From contig JBHJGM010000002.1 in assembly GCA_050331815.1 (NCBI GenBank), forward strand, positions 1 to 64,000: 64,000 nucleotides of DNA, given 5' to 3'. Below the pieces are notes generated by a model. It saw only the letters and a program-made list of their open reading frames with translations, was not told the origin of the DNA and ran no database searches. The position numbers were made by a program, and so were the translations under genes. Below are positions 7,195 to 15,841 of this stretch, piece after piece. This DNA is from JBHJGM01 sp050331815 (GTDB lineage Bacteria > Verrucomicrobiota > Verrucomicrobiia > Opitutales > JBHJGM01). Within the stretch, counting starts at the first letter, position 1. Each line of letters begins with the position of its first letter.

Positions 7195-8286
7195 ATGGAA
7201 ACAACCACCTACACCTTTGGGGATAAGCAGTTTACTCTCGATCGGCAGAAGGCGGAAGCGGCCTTCTCGGCCAAGCGCGTCATCAACGGGCGCGACACGA
7301 TGTACTTCAACATCCTCCCGCTGAAGTACGCCTGGGCCTACACGCTGTACAAAAACATGAAGGCCAACCACTGGGAGCCGGAGGACATCCCCATGCAAAA
7401 GGATGTCGAGCAGTGGCGTGACACCTCCGGGGCGATTTCCGACATCGAGCGCTGGATCATCAAGATGGCGATCGGCTACTTTTCGGCGGCTGAAGGCATC
7501 GTCGGCGACAACATTCTGCACGTAGTGCGCGAGCTCATCACCGCGCCCGAGCTCAAGCTTGTATTGGGTCGCCATGCCCACGAGGAAAACATCCACGCCG
7601 ACAGCCTCGTCTACATGATCGCCTCGCTGGGCCTCAACCCGCACGAGTGCGAGGCCATGTTTGAGGACATCCCCACGATCGACCGTAAGAACAACTTCCT
7701 GGTCTCCAACTCGCGCGATTTGCGCCGCGAACTGGACCTCACTCTCACCGAAAACAAGCAGAAGCTGGCCAAAAACATCTTCCTCTTTGGTCAATGCATG
7801 GAGGGCACGCAGTTTTACGGTCTCTTTGGGATGGTGCTCTCACTCTACCGCCAGAACAAGTTTCCGGGCATCGGGCAGATGTTCCGCTACACCCTGCGCG
7901 ACGAGTCCAACCACATCGAGCTCTTCCGCAACCTTTTCATGGACCTGGTCGACGAGAACCCGGACGTGTGGACCGAGGACTTCCGCTCCGAACTGGTCGA
8001 GCTGATGCGCGAAGCTGTCGCCCTCGAAAAAGAGTTTATCGACGACTGCCTGCCGCTCAACGCCGTGGGCCTCTCCGCCGACGAGTTCAAGACCTACATC
8101 GACTACATCGCCGACCGCCGCCTCGAAGGGGTCAACCTGCCGCTGCTCAATCCCGGTGTGCGCAATCCCTTCCCGTGGCTGGCGGAGATGATGGACATCC
8201 AGAAGGAGCAAAACTTCTTCGAGGGCCGCGTCACCGAGTATCAGAAATCCGGTGCTCTTCAGGTCGGTTCCGACGACGACCTGTAA
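7195..8286 (+). CDS. nrdB: Ribonucleotide reductase beta subunit, class Ic-like (no radical Tyr)
   Basis: 363-residue R2 subunit that supplies the oxidising equivalent for deoxynucleotide synthesis. Metal ligands by motif are Glu100 (SAAEG), Glu131 and His134 (ENIH), Glu203 (CMEGTQ), Glu237 and His240 (DESNH). Two features match class Ic enzymes as in Chlamydia: the first ligand is Glu rather than Asp, and the radical position four residues after His134 is Leu138 rather than Tyr. Class Ic proteins carry Phe, Leu or Val there and use a Mn(IV)/Fe(III) cofactor instead of a tyrosyl radical. Tyr140 is two residues off. It is followed by nrdA after 226 bp and preceded by paired NrdR-type boxes. 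Confidence 0.93.
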   Translation: METTTYTFGDKQFTLDRQKAEAAFSAKRVINGRDTMYFNILPLKYAWAYTLYKNMKANHWEPEDIPMQKDVEQWRDTSGAISDIERWIIKMAIGYFSAAEGIVGDNILHVVRELITAPELKLVLGRHAHEENIHADSLVYMIASLGLNPHECEAMFEDIPTIDRKNNFLVSNSRDLRRELDLTLTENKQKLAKNIFLFGQCMEGTQFYGLFGMVLSLYRQNKFPGIGQMFRYTLRDESNHIELFRNLFMDLVDENPDVWTEDFRSELVELMREAVALEKEFIDDCLPLNAVGLSADEFKTYIDYIADRRLEGVNLPLLNPGVRNPFPWLAEMMDIQKEQNFFEGRVTEYQKSGALQVGSDDDL

Positions 8287-8512
8287 GCAGGTCTAACAAA
8301 TTAATCACGGAGGGTACGAAGAAGGCGCGAAGGACACACGGCATCCGCATCGATACTGTTTTTGCATTCTCGATACGCGCGCTGCGCCCACAAAGCTGAT
8401 GTCTTAGTTTCGCTCACTTCCGAACTTCATCCCCAGGCAGCTTCCAGATTCCGGCTCCAGGATTCTGCCTTCTACTTTCTAACTTCTCATTTTTCAAAAC
8501 AACCGACGTCCC
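8287..8512 (+). other. nrdB-nrdA spacer
   Basis: This 226-bp spacer holds a purine-rich stretch (8301-8340) and then a long pyrimidine-rich stretch (about 8405-8495) with no strong hairpin or promoter. nrdA is probably co-transcribed with nrdB, but it carries no standard ribosome binding site. Confidence 0.4.
8301..8340 (+). repeat. Purine-rich intergenic repeat, copy 1
   Basis: The sequence beginning TTAATCACGGAGGG resembles 54567-54600 (TTAACCACAAAGAACAC...) in register over about 34 nt. Both lie just outside coding regions. It looks like a degenerate dispersed intergenic repeat. Confidence 0.3.
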
Positions 8513-11500
8513 TTGCGCTCACCACAACACATCGACGAAGACCTCGCGCTCAAGCGCGCCATCGCCACTCCGCACGACCAAAAGCCCCGCTTTGACTGGC
8601 GTGGGGTCGTTCAGGAAACCACGCCACACCACCCAAACGGTAACGGAAATGGCGCGCAGACGCCGGCCGTAGACGCAGACACTGCAGACGCGGAGTTTGA
8701 GGGCCTCCCAATCGACGTTAGCGAAATTGCCGAGATTGTCGGCCATGCCTTGACCGACTTGTTGATCGCGCGCCAACAGCGCGATAAGATTGACACCGAG
8801 CGCAATCGGCGGCTGGTCGCCACGGTCGCGCGGGAAGTCTTTGAAAACATCGCCACCGGTTGGGAGAAGAATCCGGGCCGCCGGTTTTCGCCGCAGCAAA
8901 TCAACCTGATCATTGAAAACTCGCTCATTAGTCACGACGCCTACGACATTGCCCGCAGCCTGGTTGCGCGACGTGGCTACGAGCTCGCGGTGCACGGCGA
9001 GGACGCGGGCGATGGCGAGCCCACGCGCGAACGGGCCTCGACCCGCGCCCACACGGGAGGACCGGTTACCGTGCGCCTGATCCGACGCAACGGCATGGTC
9101 GTGCCGTGGGATCCGAACAAGGTCGAGATCGCCGTGCGCAAGGCGTTTCTCTCGCTCAAACTCGACTCCAGTGCCGCCGTCGATGTGGCCACCGCCGTGA
9201 CCGAGCGTGTCCGCTCGATGGGCCAGGCCTTCATCAACATCGAGGACGTGCAGGACCTCGTTCAAGAGGAATTGATGCGCGCCGGCTTCTTCAAGGTGGC
9301 CGAGACTTACATCCTTTACCGCGCGCATCGTTCGCGTCTACGCGACGCCGAAGCCCAGGTCGATCTCGACGACGTACGCCAGGACGCGCTGCTAACCGTC
9401 CGTGACGACGACGGCAACACCTTTCTCTGGGACGGCTCCGAGCTGCGCAAGCGGATGGACTTTGCCCTGATTGGCCTGGACCTCTGCCTGAGCCGTGACG
9501 AAATCGAGGCCGAACTGCGTCGCTCGCTTTACCCCGAGATGACGCGCGAGGAGCTCAAGCGCACGCTTATCCTCAACGCGAAGACCCTCATCGAGCGCGA
9601 CGCCGACTTCACTAAATTCGCCGGACGCATCCTGCTGACCTACGTCTACGAGGAGGTGCTCGACTGGAGCATCGAGCGCGATGGCCTCGAGGGGCTCAAG
9701 CGCGCCCACCAGGATTACTTCCGCACTTACATCTTCCGCGGCATCGAGCTGGAGCGGCTCTCCGATAAGGTCGCCACTTACAATCTGGCCGCCCTGGCCG
9801 ATGCACTTGACCCCTCCGCCGATCTCGATTTCGATTACCTGGGGATACAGACGCTGTACGATCGTTACCTGATCGTGGATAAGACGCAAAAGCCTGCGCG
9901 CCGACTGGAAACGCCGCAAATCTTCTTCATGCGCGTGGCCATGGGCCTTTTCCATGGCGAGGCCGAGGACAAGGAGGACTGGGCCATTCGTCTTTACAAG
10001 CTCTACAAGAGCCGCCGCTTCTGCTCGTCCACGCCGACTCTCTTCAACTCCGGCACGCTGCACTCCCAGCTTTCGTCCTGCTACCTGTACAAGGTCGACG
10101 ACAGCCTGGAGAGCATCATGCAGCGCGGCATCGCCGAGAACGCCATGCTCTCCAAGTGGGCTGGCGGTCTGGGTGGCTCTTGGACCTCGGTGCGCGGCAC
10201 CGGCAGCTACATCAAGGGCACCAACGGCGAGAGCCAGGGCGTCATCCCCTTCCTCAAGCTGCACAACGACCAGCTCGTTGCCGTTAACCAGGGGGGCAAG
10301 CGTCGGGGCTCCGGCTGCGCCTACCTCGAAACCTGGCACAACGACATCTACGATTTCCTCGAGCTGCGCCGCAACACCGGTGACGATCGCCGCCGTACCC
10401 ACGATATGAATACGGCGAATTGGATCCCCGACCTCTTTATGAAGCGGATGGAGGCGCGCGAAGACTGGACCCTCTTCCGCAGCAGCGAAACCGCCGATCT
10501 GCACGAGCTTTACGGACGGGCCTTCGAGGAGCGTTACCTTGAGTACGAGCGCCGCGCCGCCGAAGGTAAAATCTGGGGCAAGCAGATACCCGCCATCGAC
10601 CTGTGGAAGCGCATGCTCTCCATGCTCTTCGAGACGGGCCACCCGTGGATCACCTTCAAGGATGCCTGCAATGTGCGCAGCCCGCAGGACCACGCGGGGG
10701 TCATCCACAGTTCGAATCTCTGCACCGAGATCACGCTCAACACCAGCGAGGCGGAAACCGCTGTCTGCAACCTCGGCTCAGTCGTGCTCGACACGCACCT
10801 CGATGCCGATGGCAACCTCGACCTGGAAAAGCTGCGCGAGACCGTTCAGATCGCCGTGCGTGCGCTCGACCGCGTCATCGACATCAATTACTACCCGACC
10901 GAAGCCGCCGAGCGCTCCAACAAGCGCCACCGACCGATCGGCCTTGGCGTGATGGGCCTGCAGAACGCCCTTTACAAGCGCGGCATCTCCTTCGCTTCGC
11001 CCGAGGCCGTCGAGTTCAACGACGAGTTCATGGAGGCCATCGCGTACTACGCTTACGAGGCCTCCAGCGACATCGCTGCCGAAAAAGGCACCTACGAAAC
11101 CTACAAAGGCTCGAAGTGGGATCGCGGGCTCCTGCCGCAGGACACGCTCGATCTGTTGGGTGAAGAACGCGGTGAGGCGGTGGACGTGCCCCGGGGTGGC
11201 CGGCTCGACTGGCAGCCACTACGCGAAAAAATCGCTCGGCAGGGCATGCGCAACAGCAACGTGTTGGCTATCGCGCCGACGGCGACCATCTCCAACATCA
11301 TGGGGACCACCCCCTGCATCGAGCCCGCTTACAAAAACATCTACGTCAAGAGCAACCTCTCCGGGGAGTTCGTGGTGCTCAATGCCCAACTCGTGCGCGA
11401 CCTCAAGGCGCGTGACCTCTGGAGTGAGCAGATGCTCGAAAAGCTGAAGTACTTCGACGGCGAACTCGCCAGCATCTCGGAAATTCCGCTCGACCTGCGC

Positions 11501-11935
11501 GAGCGCTATGTGACCGCTTTTGGCATCCAGTACGATTGGTTCATCGACGCGGCTGCGCGCCGCCAGAAGTGGATCGACCAGGCCCAATCGGTGAATCTCT
11601 TCCTGGGCTCGCCAGACCTGAAGACGCTTTCACACATGTACCGCGCGGCCTGGCGCAAGGGCCTGAAGACCACCTACTACCTGCGCACACTCGGGGCTTC
11701 CAATATCGAGAAGGCCACCGTCAGCGTGAAGAAAGAGGTGCGGGGACGTGCCGGCACGGTCGAGGTCAAGGCTGTCCTGGCCGAGGGGCTGCCCACTGCG
11801 GCGGAGTCCGCCACTTTGAGTCAAGAAACAGCCGCACCGGCGGCAACTATCGAGGAGAAAAACCAGGCTGACCCGCAGCAGCAATGTCGTCTCGACGCCA
11901 TGATAAATGGCGGCGAATGCGAGGCCTGTCAGTAG
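8513..11935 (+). CDS. nrdA: Ribonucleotide reductase alpha subunit (class I), long N-terminal form
   Basis: 1140-residue catalytic R1 subunit that reduces ribonucleoside diphosphates. N-terminal order: a low-complexity lead, a degenerate ATP-cone-like helical domain (about 93-155), then a canonical ATP-cone (about 185-280, VRLIRRNGMVVPWDPNKVE) for dATP/ATP control. The catalytic barrel shows LSSCYL, NLCTEITLN and AVCNLGS (active-site cysteines and glutamate). The flexible tail ends in the CEAC thiol pair (Cys1136/Cys1139). The long double-cone N-terminus parallels chlamydial R1, the partner of class Ic R2. The start is uncertain: the frame opens at 8483, no ATG occurs in the first 190 codons, and TTG 8513 is the best of the poor options (ATT 8489 is another). 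Confidence 0.93.
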   Translation: MRSPQHIDEDLALKRAIATPHDQKPRFDWRGVVQETTPHHPNGNGNGAQTPAVDADTADAEFEGLPIDVSEIAEIVGHALTDLLIARQQRDKIDTERNRRLVATVAREVFENIATGWEKNPGRRFSPQQINLIIENSLISHDAYDIARSLVARRGYELAVHGEDAGDGEPTRERASTRAHTGGPVTVRLIRRNGMVVPWDPNKVEIAVRKAFLSLKLDSSAAVDVATAVTERVRSMGQAFINIEDVQDLVQEELMRAGFFKVAETYILYRAHRSRLRDAEAQVDLDDVRQDALLTVRDDDGNTFLWDGSELRKRMDFALIGLDLCLSRDEIEAELRRSLYPEMTREELKRTLILNAKTLIERDADFTKFAGRILLTYVYEEVLDWSIERDGLEGLKRAHQDYFRTYIFRGIELERLSDKVATYNLAALADALDPSADLDFDYLGIQTLYDRYLIVDKTQKPARRLETPQIFFMRVAMGLFHGEAEDKEDWAIRLYKLYKSRRFCSSTPTLFNSGTLHSQLSSCYLYKVDDSLESIMQRGIAENAMLSKWAGGLGGSWTSVRGTGSYIKGTNGESQGVIPFLKLHNDQLVAVNQGGKRRGSGCAYLETWHNDIYDFLELRRNTGDDRRRTHDMNTANWIPDLFMKRMEAREDWTLFRSSETADLHELYGRAFEERYLEYERRAAEGKIWGKQIPAIDLWKRMLSMLFETGHPWITFKDACNVRSPQDHAGVIHSSNLCTEITLNTSEAETAVCNLGSVVLDTHLDADGNLDLEKLRETVQIAVRALDRVIDINYYPTEAAERSNKRHRPIGLGVMGLQNALYKRGISFASPEAVEFNDEFMEAIAYYAYEASSDIAAEKGTYETYKGSKWDRGLLPQDTLDLLGEERGEAVDVPRGGRLDWQPLREKIARQGMRNSNVLAIAPTATISNIMGTTPCIEPAYKNIYVKSNLSGEFVVLNAQLVRDLKARDLWSEQMLEKLKYFDGELASISEIPLDLRERYVTAFGIQYDWFIDAAARRQKWIDQAQSVNLFLGSPDLKTLSHMYRAAWRKGLKTTYYLRTLGASNIEKATVSVKKEVRGRAGTVEVKAVLAEGLPTAAESATLSQETAAPAATIEEKNQADPQQQCRLDAMINGGECEACQ

Positions 11936-12057
11936 TATCGATCAGAAGAACCATCAACCGACGACCCGGCACCCATCGACCCAACACAGCAACGCTTGTG
12001 ACGCTGTCCGCCGAGGTCTCTACTTATCGTGTTTTGGGGGAAATGAAAAAAGGGACA

Positions 12058-12085
12058 GTCACCGCCCGCACAGTCAGGCGGTGAC
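12058..12085 (+). repeat. Hairpin downstream of nrdA
   Basis: A perfect 9-bp stem GTCACCGCC/GGCGGTGAC encloses a 10-nt loop, 122 bp past the nrdA stop. There is no U-run, so it may protect the mRNA 3' end ahead of the terminator at 12140. Confidence 0.45.
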
Positions 12086-12139
12086 GGTTACCGCAGCGTC
12101 TCCGCCTTCATCGTCCGGCGGAACCAACGCTGAAATTGC

Positions 12140-12177
12140 AAAAAGACGGCGTCGCGGGGAAACGGCGCCGTCTTTTT
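12140..12177. terminator. Bidirectional intrinsic terminator between nrdA and the sugar isomerase gene
   Basis: AAAAGACGGCG pairs perfectly with CGCCGTCTTTT around a 14-nt loop. It has T-runs on both strands, so it can end the convergent nrdA and minus-strand isomerase transcripts. Confidence 0.8.
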
Positions 12178-12203
12178 GTGTGGTGAAATGAAACAGCCTC
12201 TGC

Positions 12204-13094
12204 CTAGCAACCCTTTAGGAAGTCGCGGGAGTGGCGCAGGCCGGCTTTTTCGCCAGCTTCGGTATCGTTGAAGTACTGGTCCTCCAGTTCAATGCTGATG
12301 CAGCCCGAGTAGCCCGCCGCCTTTAACACTTCGAAGGTGCCAACCCAGTCTGTGGTGCCGTGTCCCGGGATGGTGTAACGCCAGGCGATGCCCCCAAAGC
12401 CGAAGCCCTCGGTGTGGTCGGCCTTGGTTTCCCAGCCGGCCTGGTAGAGGCGCTCGGCGTATACGCGGGCGTCCTTGCCGTGGCAGTGAAACACTCGCTC
12501 CTTAAATTGCTCAAGGAAGCGCATGGGCTCGATACCCATCCGGATCAGGTGAGAGGGATCGTAATTCACCCCCAGCGCCTGCGAGGGCACCGCATCGAAA
12601 AACGCCTGCAGGCTTTCGGGTGTGCAGCATAGCGACTGATTACCCGGCCAGCCCTCGATCACGAGCTTGCCCTGGTGCTTTTCCAGAACGGGCGCGGCCT
12701 CTTTCCAAAAGGCCACCATGTGTTTGAAGTTCTCGGGGCGCGGCTTGGACTGGTCTTCGGGAAACATCACCGCGAAGTGGTTCATCGGGCCGAACTTGGC
12801 CCAGCGCTCCACGTGCACAGAAAACGTCTCGAGCATCTCGGCGCGTTTGCCGGCATCGGCACTGTGGTAGTCGCCCCAGGCGCCGGGCAGGTCGACGGAG
12901 CCGATCCGCAGCCCGCCGTCCACGGCCTGCTGGGCTTCGTCAAAGGCGTCGCCCGGCCAGTCGATGCAGCCAAAGCCTTCATCCAGAGCGAAGCGGATCA
13001 GCGTTTGGGCGTTTTGCTGCCAGTCGGAGCCGCCGCGGCGAAAGCCGATGGCGAAATCGCCGGTGCGGGTATGAGCTTTGGGTTCCAAGGTCAC
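12204..13094 (-). CDS. Sugar phosphate isomerase/epimerase-like TIM-barrel protein
   Basis: 296-residue protein of the xylose isomerase-like / AP endonuclease family 2 superfamily. Conserved metal-site segments are GKLVIEGWPGN, LGVNYDPSHL, RVFHCHGKDA and the C-terminal GCISIELED, giving the Glu/Asp/His/Glu set expected for a divalent metal. In this family such proteins isomerise or epimerise sugars or inositols. The start is GTG 13094, overlapping the TGA of the upstream dehydrogenase gene (GTGA, 13091-13094), so the two are translationally coupled and likely act in one catabolic route. The exact substrate cannot be read from sequence. Confidence 0.85.
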   Translation of the reverse strand: MTLEPKAHTRTGDFAIGFRRGGSDWQQNAQTLIRFALDEGFGCIDWPGDAFDEAQQAVDGGLRIGSVDLPGAWGDYHSADAGKRAEMLETFSVHVERWAKFGPMNHFAVMFPEDQSKPRPENFKHMVAFWKEAAPVLEKHQGKLVIEGWPGNQSLCCTPESLQAFFDAVPSQALGVNYDPSHLIRMGIEPMRFLEQFKERVFHCHGKDARVYAERLYQAGWETKADHTEGFGFGGIAWRYTIPGHGTTDWVGTFEVLKAAGYSGCISIELEDQYFNDTEAGEKAGLRHSRDFLKGC

Positions 13095-14110
13095 GCCGTC
13101 ACCTTTCCTTCCTTGATTTCGCTGGCCTTAACGGGGCGGCCCAACTTGGCCGAGGCGTAGACGGCGTCCATCAGTTCGGCCTGGTGCACGCCGTTGATCG
13201 GGCCGGTCCGCGGGGTGTCCTGGCCCTGGATGGAGCGCACAAAATTCTGCATCGGGGTGAGTGGCTCGTAGGGGATGTGCGGGTACTTCACCGGCTTGTT
13301 CTTGTGCTGGATTTTGATCCAGCCGCTGAACCAGCCATCGGTCTCGATGATGCCATCTTCAAAGATGAAGGCGGTGTAGCCGGCGGTGCTGTTGGAGTTA
13401 CCGCTGACGGTGATGGCGGCCAGCACGCCGTTTTGAAACTTGATGTTGGTCACGCTGTTGATGTCCACGGCCGTGTCCATGAAGTCGATCTGGGAGCACA
13501 CCTCTTCGATGGGCGACTCGACCGACCAGACCAGGCTGTTGAAAAGGTGCGCGCCGCTGTCGTAGGCCTGCCCGCCGCCGGAGAGCGCCGGGTCTTGCCG
13601 CCACTTGCCCACGGTGGCCTTTTTCCAGTTCTGCGAGAGAAAGCCGGTCACCATCTCCAGCGGTCCGTAGCGCTGGTCGCGGATGGCTTCGCGGATAAAG
13701 GTAAACTCGGGCGAGCACGCGGTATTGTACCCGATGACCAGAATCTTACCCGCCTGGTCGACGCGCTCCTTCAGCTCGCGCGCCTGGGCGGAGTCCGTCA
13801 CCATGGGCTTTTCCACCAGCACGTGGCAACCGGCCTCGAGCGCCTCGCACGCGTGCTGAAAGTGCATCGTGTGCGGCGAGGTGATGACCGCGGCGTCCAG
13901 ATTGCCTTCGGCAAAAAATTCCTTGGTCGAGGTGAAGTGGAAGACTTCTACCGCGGAATCCTGCGCCTGCAAATTGCGCTCCGCAAAGCCGCGGGTGATG
14001 TCTTCGTTCACGTCGCAAAGCGCCACGACGCTGGCATCGGCCATCTCGGCGATGGCCTTGCCATGGAGGCCGGCGAAGCCGCCACAGCCAATGATTCCTA
14101 TTCTGAGCAT
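13091..14110 (-). CDS. Gfo/Idh/MocA family NAD(P)-dependent oxidoreductase
   Basis: 339-residue sugar or inositol dehydrogenase-like enzyme. The N-terminal Rossmann fold begins at once with LRIGIIGCGGFAGLHG, and the family motif EKPMVTDSAQ (catalytic-site Lys) is present. The C-terminal alpha/beta domain includes the SGGGQAYDSGAH segment that positions the substrate. ATG 14110 was chosen because the dinucleotide fold starts three residues later; in-frame codons further upstream to 14407 give a low-complexity unrelated extension. It overlaps the downstream isomerase gene by 4 bp. Likely pathway: oxidation of a sugar to a keto form, then isomerisation by the TIM-barrel partner. Confidence 0.88.
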   Translation of the reverse strand: MLRIGIIGCGGFAGLHGKAIAEMADASVVALCDVNEDITRGFAERNLQAQDSAVEVFHFTSTKEFFAEGNLDAAVITSPHTMHFQHACEALEAGCHVLVEKPMVTDSAQARELKERVDQAGKILVIGYNTACSPEFTFIREAIRDQRYGPLEMVTGFLSQNWKKATVGKWRQDPALSGGGQAYDSGAHLFNSLVWSVESPIEEVCSQIDFMDTAVDINSVTNIKFQNGVLAAITVSGNSNSTAGYTAFIFEDGIIETDGWFSGWIKIQHKNKPVKYPHIPYEPLTPMQNFVRSIQGQDTPRTGPINGVHQAELMDAVYASAKLGRPVKASEIKEGKVTA

Positions 14111-14303
14111 AACGTATTTAGAAGTTAAGGGATTTGCATGGATCCCAGGCAGGCGCGTAGCAAGCCAGCGACGTGCAGGGGCGGGGGAGACTGAATTTTT
14201 GAGAAGGTTCGCCATATCGCGTTCGGCGTCCATACGTCCAGACCAACCGTCGCTGATGCGCGCTTTTTTGCACATCGCAGTTGCAGGCAGACGTGGGGAG
14301 GTC

Positions 14304-14331
14304 ACCCTTTGCAGTATGAAAAAGGGTTTTT
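14304..14331 (+). terminator. Possible small terminator or attenuator before the peroxiredoxin gene
   Basis: ACCCTTT pairs with AAAGGGT around a 10-nt loop and is followed by TTTT on the plus strand, 27 bp before ATG 14358. The short A/T-containing stem makes this weak. Confidence 0.3.
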
Positions 14332-14357
14332 GATCTGTACTCTCCAGCCTGTTGTGT

Positions 14358-14873
14358 ATGTCCGCTTTTGCCTCCGATCCGCTTGAAGTGGGTGTGCTCG
14401 CGCCCAAGGAACTCCAACCGCAGAATCAGGAGGGCAAGGAAATCGCGCTTTCCGAGCAGCTCGCCAGCGAGGGCCTCGTCCTGGTCTATTTCTACCCCAA
14501 GGCGAATACTCCCGGCTGCACTGCCCAAGCTTGCTCCCTACGTGATGCCTACGCCGAACTCAAGGAAGCCGGGGTAGCGGTCTACGGCGTGAGCATGGAT
14601 TCGGTAGCCGCACAAAAGGCCTTCCACGAAAAGTACAAGCTGACTTTCGACCTGATCGCCGACCCGGAAGGCAAAGTCGTCAAAGCCTTTGGGGTGCCTT
14701 CGCGCGGACGCTTCCCCTCAAGGCAGGCTTTTCTGTTCGAGGACGGCAAACTGGTTTGGCGCGACCTCAAAGCGTCCACCAAGAAGCAGGCGCAGGACAT
14801 TCTCGCCTACCTGAAGGTGCGCGAAAGCCTCCCCGTCAAGCCGGATGTGTCCGCAGGCACGGAAAGCACCTGA
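14358..14873 (+). CDS. Peroxiredoxin of the BCP/PrxQ type
   Basis: 171-residue thiol peroxidase that reduces hydrogen peroxide and organic peroxides. The peroxidatic cysteine is Cys54 in YPKANTPGCT, and a resolving Cys59 five residues later (GCTAQAC) is typical of atypical 2-Cys PrxQ/BCP proteins. The rest of the fold is intact (SMDSVAAQKAFHEKY, LIADPEGKVVKAFGV). ATG 14358 was preferred to the TTG two codons earlier. There is no signal peptide, so it acts in the cytoplasm, reduced by thioredoxin. It is divergent from the Gfo/Idh operon, with a 247-bp spacer. Confidence 0.92.
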   Translation: MSAFASDPLEVGVLAPKELQPQNQEGKEIALSEQLASEGLVLVYFYPKANTPGCTAQACSLRDAYAELKEAGVAVYGVSMDSVAAQKAFHEKYKLTFDLIADPEGKVVKAFGVPSRGRFPSRQAFLFEDGKLVWRDLKASTKKQAQDILAYLKVRESLPVKPDVSAGTEST

Positions 14874-14914
14874 GTGCAGCTCAGGCTGAACGCTGAAGGC
14901 AATGACTGCGCTGA

Positions 14915-15184
14915 CTAGCCTGTTGTCGTGACAAGGTAGCCCATCACGGATACCCCGAAGATCAGCGCCACGGCTCCAGCGGAGCGCAGGTAAGTCAATA
15001 CGCGTTTGCCGGTACGCACCTCGCGGTAATCGCCGGCATGGCCGGTCAAACCGTAAACAACGGAGGTAAAACGCTCCAGAAGTCGTTCACTGGAAGTAAA
15101 AAGCAGAAACAGGCCAAAGGTGAGCGGCAGCAGCGCCACGGCGACCCAACATGCCTGAATAAATACGGGCAGCAGAGAGGACAT
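14915..15184 (-). CDS. Small two-helix membrane protein (paralogue A)
   Basis: 89-residue protein with two predicted membrane helices (about 5-30 and 66-86) separated by a basic loop. It is not a family I recognise. It resembles the next gene (15283-15543) in length, topology and a shared FGLFLL motif in helix 1, so the two look like diverged tandem paralogues. ATG at 15184. Confidence 0.55.
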   Translation of the reverse strand: MSSLLPVFIQACWVAVALLPLTFGLFLLFTSSERLLERFTSVVYGLTGHAGDYREVRTGKRVLTYLRSAGAVALIFGVSVMGYLVTTTG

Positions 15185-15282
15185 CGATTGGTGAATACAA
15201 GGTGAGGAAGTCTAGGAAAGGACTGATAACTTAGAATCAGTAGGGGGCTACCGAATCCGCATCTCAGTGTTTCCCTTATACC

Positions 15283-15543
15283 TCACCCAGCATTGAGCAC
15301 CAAGCAAAAAATCGTCGCGCTGATGGCGACCAGCAGCAGTCCTCCGGTTTTTAGCAGGGCGATGATACGCGGCAGCTTCCCCGAAAAATGCTCGTCCTTG
15401 AGCGGGGTGTAGGTCCGCCGCTGGCAAAAGTCCATATACTGCGCCGCCAGGCTGGTGCTTGGCTTGGTCAGCAGGAACAAGCCAAAGCCGCCAGGAGCGA
15501 TAATCGTGGCGGACAGAATGAGCCAAAAGAATGCCTCTATCAT
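15283..15543 (-). CDS. Small two-helix membrane protein (paralogue B)
   Basis: 86-residue protein with membrane helices at about 3-26 and 63-84 and a polar loop (RRTYTPLKDEHFSGKLPR). It shares FGLFLL and overall layout with the neighbouring 89-residue protein 98 bp downstream on the same strand. Function unknown. Confidence 0.55.
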   Translation of the reverse strand: MIEAFFWLILSATIIAPGGFGLFLLTKPSTSLAAQYMDFCQRRTYTPLKDEHFSGKLPRIIALLKTGGLLLVAISATIFCLVLNAG

Positions 15544-15841
15544 AACTTTGGGGCGCGGTTAGGAACGCTTTGCTACCGTATAGGTCGGCTTTTTTGCCAA
15601 CGTTGTAAGCGCAAAACTAGTTCACAAGTTCGCGCGTATGAGTCCCGAATGCGAGTCGTTATTCTCGCTGAACCAGCAAGATACGCGATTTGCGGGAAAT
15701 CCTGAAGTCTGTCTAAGGGGACTCCCTCACGCCAACCGGCGATAACTCGCGATAGGTTGGCCTGTTTAGGAAAGCAGTCTCAACTGCCATGCTTGCAACG
15801 CGCGCTCCACGGCAAAAGGCGCGGCACATGTGGCCAATGCC
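15544..15841. other. Intergenic region with a hairpin
   Basis: No gene is seen in these 298 bp. A 7-bp stem GCCAACC/GGTTGGC at 15731-15761 encloses a 17-nt loop. Cloverleaf folding was considered and does not work. Confidence 0.4.

Noticed and set aside
8470..8478. TTCTACTT in the nrdB-nrdA spacer as a third small RNA copy
   Set aside because: The 12-nt block, hairpin and terminator are all missing; a chance match.
9392..10708. Long open frame (438 codons) antisense to nrdA
   Set aside because: Shadow of nrdA codon use. No family motif, and the sense strand encodes a fully conserved enzyme.
15731..15761. Hairpin considered as part of a tRNA
   Set aside because: No cloverleaf, no T-loop GTTCRA, wrong arm lengths.
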